From assembly GCA_900708905.1 (NCBI GenBank), contig CAADRB010000045.1, positions 480,086-544,085 on the forward strand: 64,000 bases of DNA, written 5' to 3'. Source of the DNA: Hymenolepis diminuta. Its lineage: Eukaryota > Platyhelminthes > Cestoda > Cyclophyllidea > Hymenolepididae. The position numbers and the translations under genes are program-made. This document shows positions 60,489-64,000 of the stretch, piece after piece; position 1 is the stretch's first letter, and the number at the start of each line of letters is the position of its first letter. The notes beneath the pieces are model-generated. The model was not told where the DNA came from, did not search any database, and was given only the letters and a program-made list of their open reading frames with translations.

Positions 60489-63400
60489 TTCACTAATCAA
60501 GGACTTGACAGGAAATTCCAAGAGAGTTCGCCCTATCTGGCTCACAGAAACAACAGTATGTGCTAGCTAACAAATGAGAATATGAAAAATAGGTCAGTTA
60601 AACAAATTATAAATGCGATTTATGTGTAAAATTATGCAAATTTTTTTCATGTAATTATAATTAGAATTCAAAGTAGATTTATTCAGTACTTGTTGATTAT
60701 GTGATAAATATAGTCTACATAAATATTTGATAAAAGCAAGCAAAATAAACAACTAAAATGGCAGAAAACCATTCAGTTGAAATCATGCAGATGGTACGAT
60801 GGGACCGTACACCAGGCATCGTGTATCTATAATACGAAGACTGGTCACCATTATGTTAGGTTGGTGAGGTCACCTATTTTATTGGTTCATTTAGTAATCC
60901 CTTTAGTACTATCGATTAATGCGCTGATTCAGCATCTTCCTATTGGTCAGTGGGTTAAATGGAATCCGATTTTGGTTTAGTCCCATTGTGTTTGCCTAAA
61001 ACAAATTATCCGAAGAACGTAACAACATACGGAATTATTTCTGTTCATTTAATACTTGAATCAACAAAAATAAGGTCACATGCTGAAGTTGCTAAGTGAA
61101 ATAAATCAATAATCTTGATAGACGTATATTTTCACCGATTTAATTTCGAATGAGAGAGTATGGCCAGTTGGGAGGCTGGATCGGAGTAATTCACTAAATT
61201 TATTGATATAATATATTATACGAAGAGAATTAAAATAAATATACCAGTATTAAAAAATTTTGAGATATTTCTATATCAGCTTTAATACTTTGCATAACGA
61301 CAATCTAAGATTGGCACAATGAAAATGATTTCCGTTTCTTTTAATGGTTTAAGCAATTTTCGGTGGTTTGTTAGACTTAAGAATAGTCACTTCACTTACA
61401 GATTTTAATTAAATTTTCCAGGAGCAGATGAAAAAATAAAGAATATCTAGGTAACTTGATCTTGAAGCTGATATTTCTTTTGTTGCATATGAAAATTAGA
61501 ACGAGAAGTGTAGATAGGACCATAGATATTTGGCTCTTTTCATTTAAAAATTTAGCCCATTTTTCAAATACAATATATATTAAAATTCGAATATAAGTTT
61601 CTTTAAAAAATCACTGTGACAAATTAATTATTCGCTATCCATTCTCAGAGTATATTTCAAGGTCTGATTTGAGTAGTCTGGGATTGTGGAGTGTAGGCAG
61701 ATTTTATAGTACTAAACGACCTTATGATTCAATTCTGGTTCGTTCCTATTAATCATAATTTACAGCATTATTCTCGTTGATTTTTTCATTTGTATACGCT
61801 TCACCTATCTATTGTTGGAAATACACTTTACACAAGAAGCTCATTCTCAATAAATCCTCAACAACTTGGGTGCAGTTATCATTTTACAGTTAGCAATCGC
61901 TACTTTCATGTAAATTTATACAAATGACGTACAAAGTTTTTCTGCCCTTAAAGTCTCCATACTAATTAATAAATTAAAGTGCACTTTTTCTGTCTAAGTG
62001 GATTATGGAAAGGTAATGTGAGCTAGTGGCGCAGTGGTTAACGTACTCGTCTGCAAAATCGAAGGATATATGATATTCTCCCAAGTTTATCTTCAATCTG
62101 AAAGGCTATTCTCACTATTAGGAAGTGTCTAAAAGACAAAGTCAATACATTCTGTTTGACATTAATATCGATAATTCATTAATGTATTTAAACTACTACA
62201 TTTAATAAATATCAAGCAAAATTTCATATCGTAGAGAAGTGGATTTGTCGGATGACTCGTCATGCATTTCCAAAACTATTCTTTACTGATATTCTTCGTG
62301 AAAATACCTTTTTCGGGCTCGAAGTCGCAGTTTTATTGTAATGTCTCCATGACTCAAGCACGCGCACACTCGTCATTTGCCGACTCCTATGCTCTGTTCT
62401 TCATCTCTCGCCTGAATCCGCATCGCGTTTTGTTCAATACCCTTTGGTCCACTCAACTCCTAAGCTTCTACTTTCTGAACTATCGTTTGCCGTTGTTAGC
62501 CGCCAACTATAGCCTAGTTTCCACAAACAGGTTCCGGTTCATTAACTGCTACAGTTGGTGAATCAGCAAATTGCGCAAGTTTAATAAAACCCATTATTTC
62601 GGGGTTGATTAAATCTTTGGTTGACTTATGTGAATAAACCTTGTATCCACTCATTTGTGAAATCGTCCTCGAAAAAATTGACAATTTTATCTTTTCAAAA
62701 AATTTCGGTTCACGAGTTAATGAGAAATTTAGAGATTTTAAATTAATGCACACTCACACCAGCTGACATATGTTTGACATAGATACCTGACAATTTTAAT
62801 CAATAACTCAAAGTCAGTAATCGTAGGAAGAGTTACAAAGTCCGTGTAGGAAATAAACCTTTTTTCACATTTTGAAAGAAAAGTTTGCTGGAGTTAGATA
62901 ACAACTGACGGTTTGCAGCTAACAAATTACGACAACAATAACAATCACCAATTCTTAGCTATTTGAGCAAGAGCTAATAACAATTGTGAAACAGAACACC
63001 AAGAGTTGAGTAGACCAAACATGTATTCAAGGAAGCCACAATGAGTAACAGAGAGAGGGAGAGAAAGAGGGAGAGCAGCGTGCTGAGGAAGAGAGGAGAT
63101 GAACGGGATGTGTAGGGGTCCGCACTGACCAGTGTGTGTTGTCTGGAAAAACAAGGGTAGCGTTATATGAGTCACTTGGGAAAGGCCACGCCAGAGCATG
63201 AGCGCAGATGTGCCTTTTATGTGAGGCGAGGCGATTATTAGAAAAGAGGGGAAATCGATGGACGCGTTTAGACATGTCAGACAGTCAGGGGTTATGCGTC
63301 ATAGGGACACAAATGAAGTTGCTCCAACTTCGTGGGCGGAAAAACTGAGGTATTATCGTGGAGAATGCGAATAAAAGGTAATTCTGGAAAATACATAGAG

Positions 63401-64000
63401 AGTCATCCTTCAAGTTCATATGTATTATATTATTCCCATATAATTACAATTAATGGAACCTGACAATTGAATTTAGTTACTAAACAAAATATATTTCTGA
63501 TACGTTAAGTGAATGATGGACATTTGTATTGGTCAGTTCAGGTGAGAGCAGTAATTTCACTTCTATACGTATGTTGCATATAACTTTTAATAGCCGTAAT
63601 TGCAACTTCTTAATTTCAAATAGCTATTTCATATGTACAGAAATTTTACAGTTTTTCCTTGGAGAATTAAACGTTTTCATCTATTTCAAGTCATTTTGCT
63701 GATCATTTTAAAATTGAATCGACCGACGTTTTGTAATGAATTATTGTATGAAATGTACATATGGAAAGTAGTAATTCATTCATGTTTTTTAAAGAAAAAG
63801 CGCAAATTTTATTTGCACTGCTTATTATTCTGTCTAAATACAACTTATTTTCTAACATAACAATGTATTGGCATTTAATGGTTAAGATTTTTCATTTTAT
63901 ATTTAGAATTCAAGTTATTGATGGCTCTATTTGCATCTAGGAAGAAACGATAAAAATTTGAAAGTGCTAAAATTAAAAATTCTTATTTATAGTTTAAAGT
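60489..64000. other. non-coding flank upstream of SACM1L
   Basis: 3.5 kb without a supportable gene. It should include the SACM1L promoter, but no clear core element is visible. One SINE-like head lies at 62015-62125 and a purine-rich run (GAGAGAGGGAGAGAAAG) at about 63051-63085. The open frames at 60777-60980, 62262-62561 and 63633-63860 show no family resemblance. Confidence 0.55.
62015..62125 (+). mobile_element. SINE-like element, copy 9 (head)
   Basis: The best-preserved box A of the family, AGTGGCGCAGTGGTTAACG (62025-62043), followed by TACTCGTCTGCAAAATCGAA. The sequence then degenerates; box B is not clear and the 3' half is missing or unrecognisable. Confidence 0.55.

Noticed and set aside
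62015..62070. possible tRNA gene (box A AGTGGCGCAGTGGTTAACG)
   Set aside because: No acceptor stem, anticodon stem or box B at the right spacing; other copies share the sequence beyond a tRNA, so it is read as a SINE head.
62262..62561. 99-codon open frame upstream of SACM1L
   Set aside because: No domain, no neighbouring exon, and amino-acid composition (Phe/Leu/Ser) as expected from AT-rich non-coding DNA.
1..64000. a wholly new multi-gene system, CRISPR array, rRNA operon or intact transposon
   Set aside because: The only supportable genes are three conserved eukaryotic genes; no direct-repeat array, rRNA signature, transposase or reverse transcriptase is visible in any frame.

Overview
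The window looks like nuclear DNA of a flatworm, most likely a parasitic one (cestode or trematode). I infer this from the AT-rich sequence, intron-rich genes that mix 31-150 bp introns with introns up to 5.7 kb, and dispersed repeats with tRNA-like heads. The species cannot be fixed from sequence alone. A 31-base N run (41337-41367) and a single N (44991) show it is a draft assembly. I saw no prokaryotic, viral, CRISPR or rRNA features.

Layout. (1) About 3017-30864, + strand: a very large multi-PDZ scaffold gene of the MPDZ/PATJ (INADL) type. I could join 35 exons in phase into about 2,652 residues with 11 PDZ-like domains; the 5' end lies upstream. (2) 30865-41416: about 10.5 kb with no convincing gene, holding diverged tandem and dispersed repeats, one SINE-like element and two decayed copies of a PDZ-like exon. 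(3) 41417-52791, - strand: PPM1G, a PP2C-type Ser/Thr phosphatase with a long acidic insertion, 8 exons, 765 residues, apparently complete. (4) 53961-60488, - strand: SACM1L, the ER/Golgi phosphoinositide phosphatase SAC1, 9 exons, 639 residues, with an intact C-X5-R site and two C-terminal membrane segments. (5) 60489-64000: non-coding as far as I can see, with one SINE-like head.

The three genes are housekeeping or cell-polarity genes and share no evident pathway. PPM1G and SACM1L are co-oriented, with 1.17 kb between the SACM1L stop and the PPM1G start. The multi-PDZ gene points the other way and is convergent with PPM1G.

The observations most worth a second look are in the multi-PDZ gene and the repeats. 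Skipping one 194-nt exon switches the last exon to a second open frame and gives a different C-terminus. A 9-nt micro-exon candidate and a 72-nt cassette exon both fall inside PDZ domains. The hexamer AAGTAG recurs in about 15 introns of this one gene. About nine SINE-like copies with tRNA-like promoter boxes are scattered over the window. I found no evidence for a wholly new molecular system.
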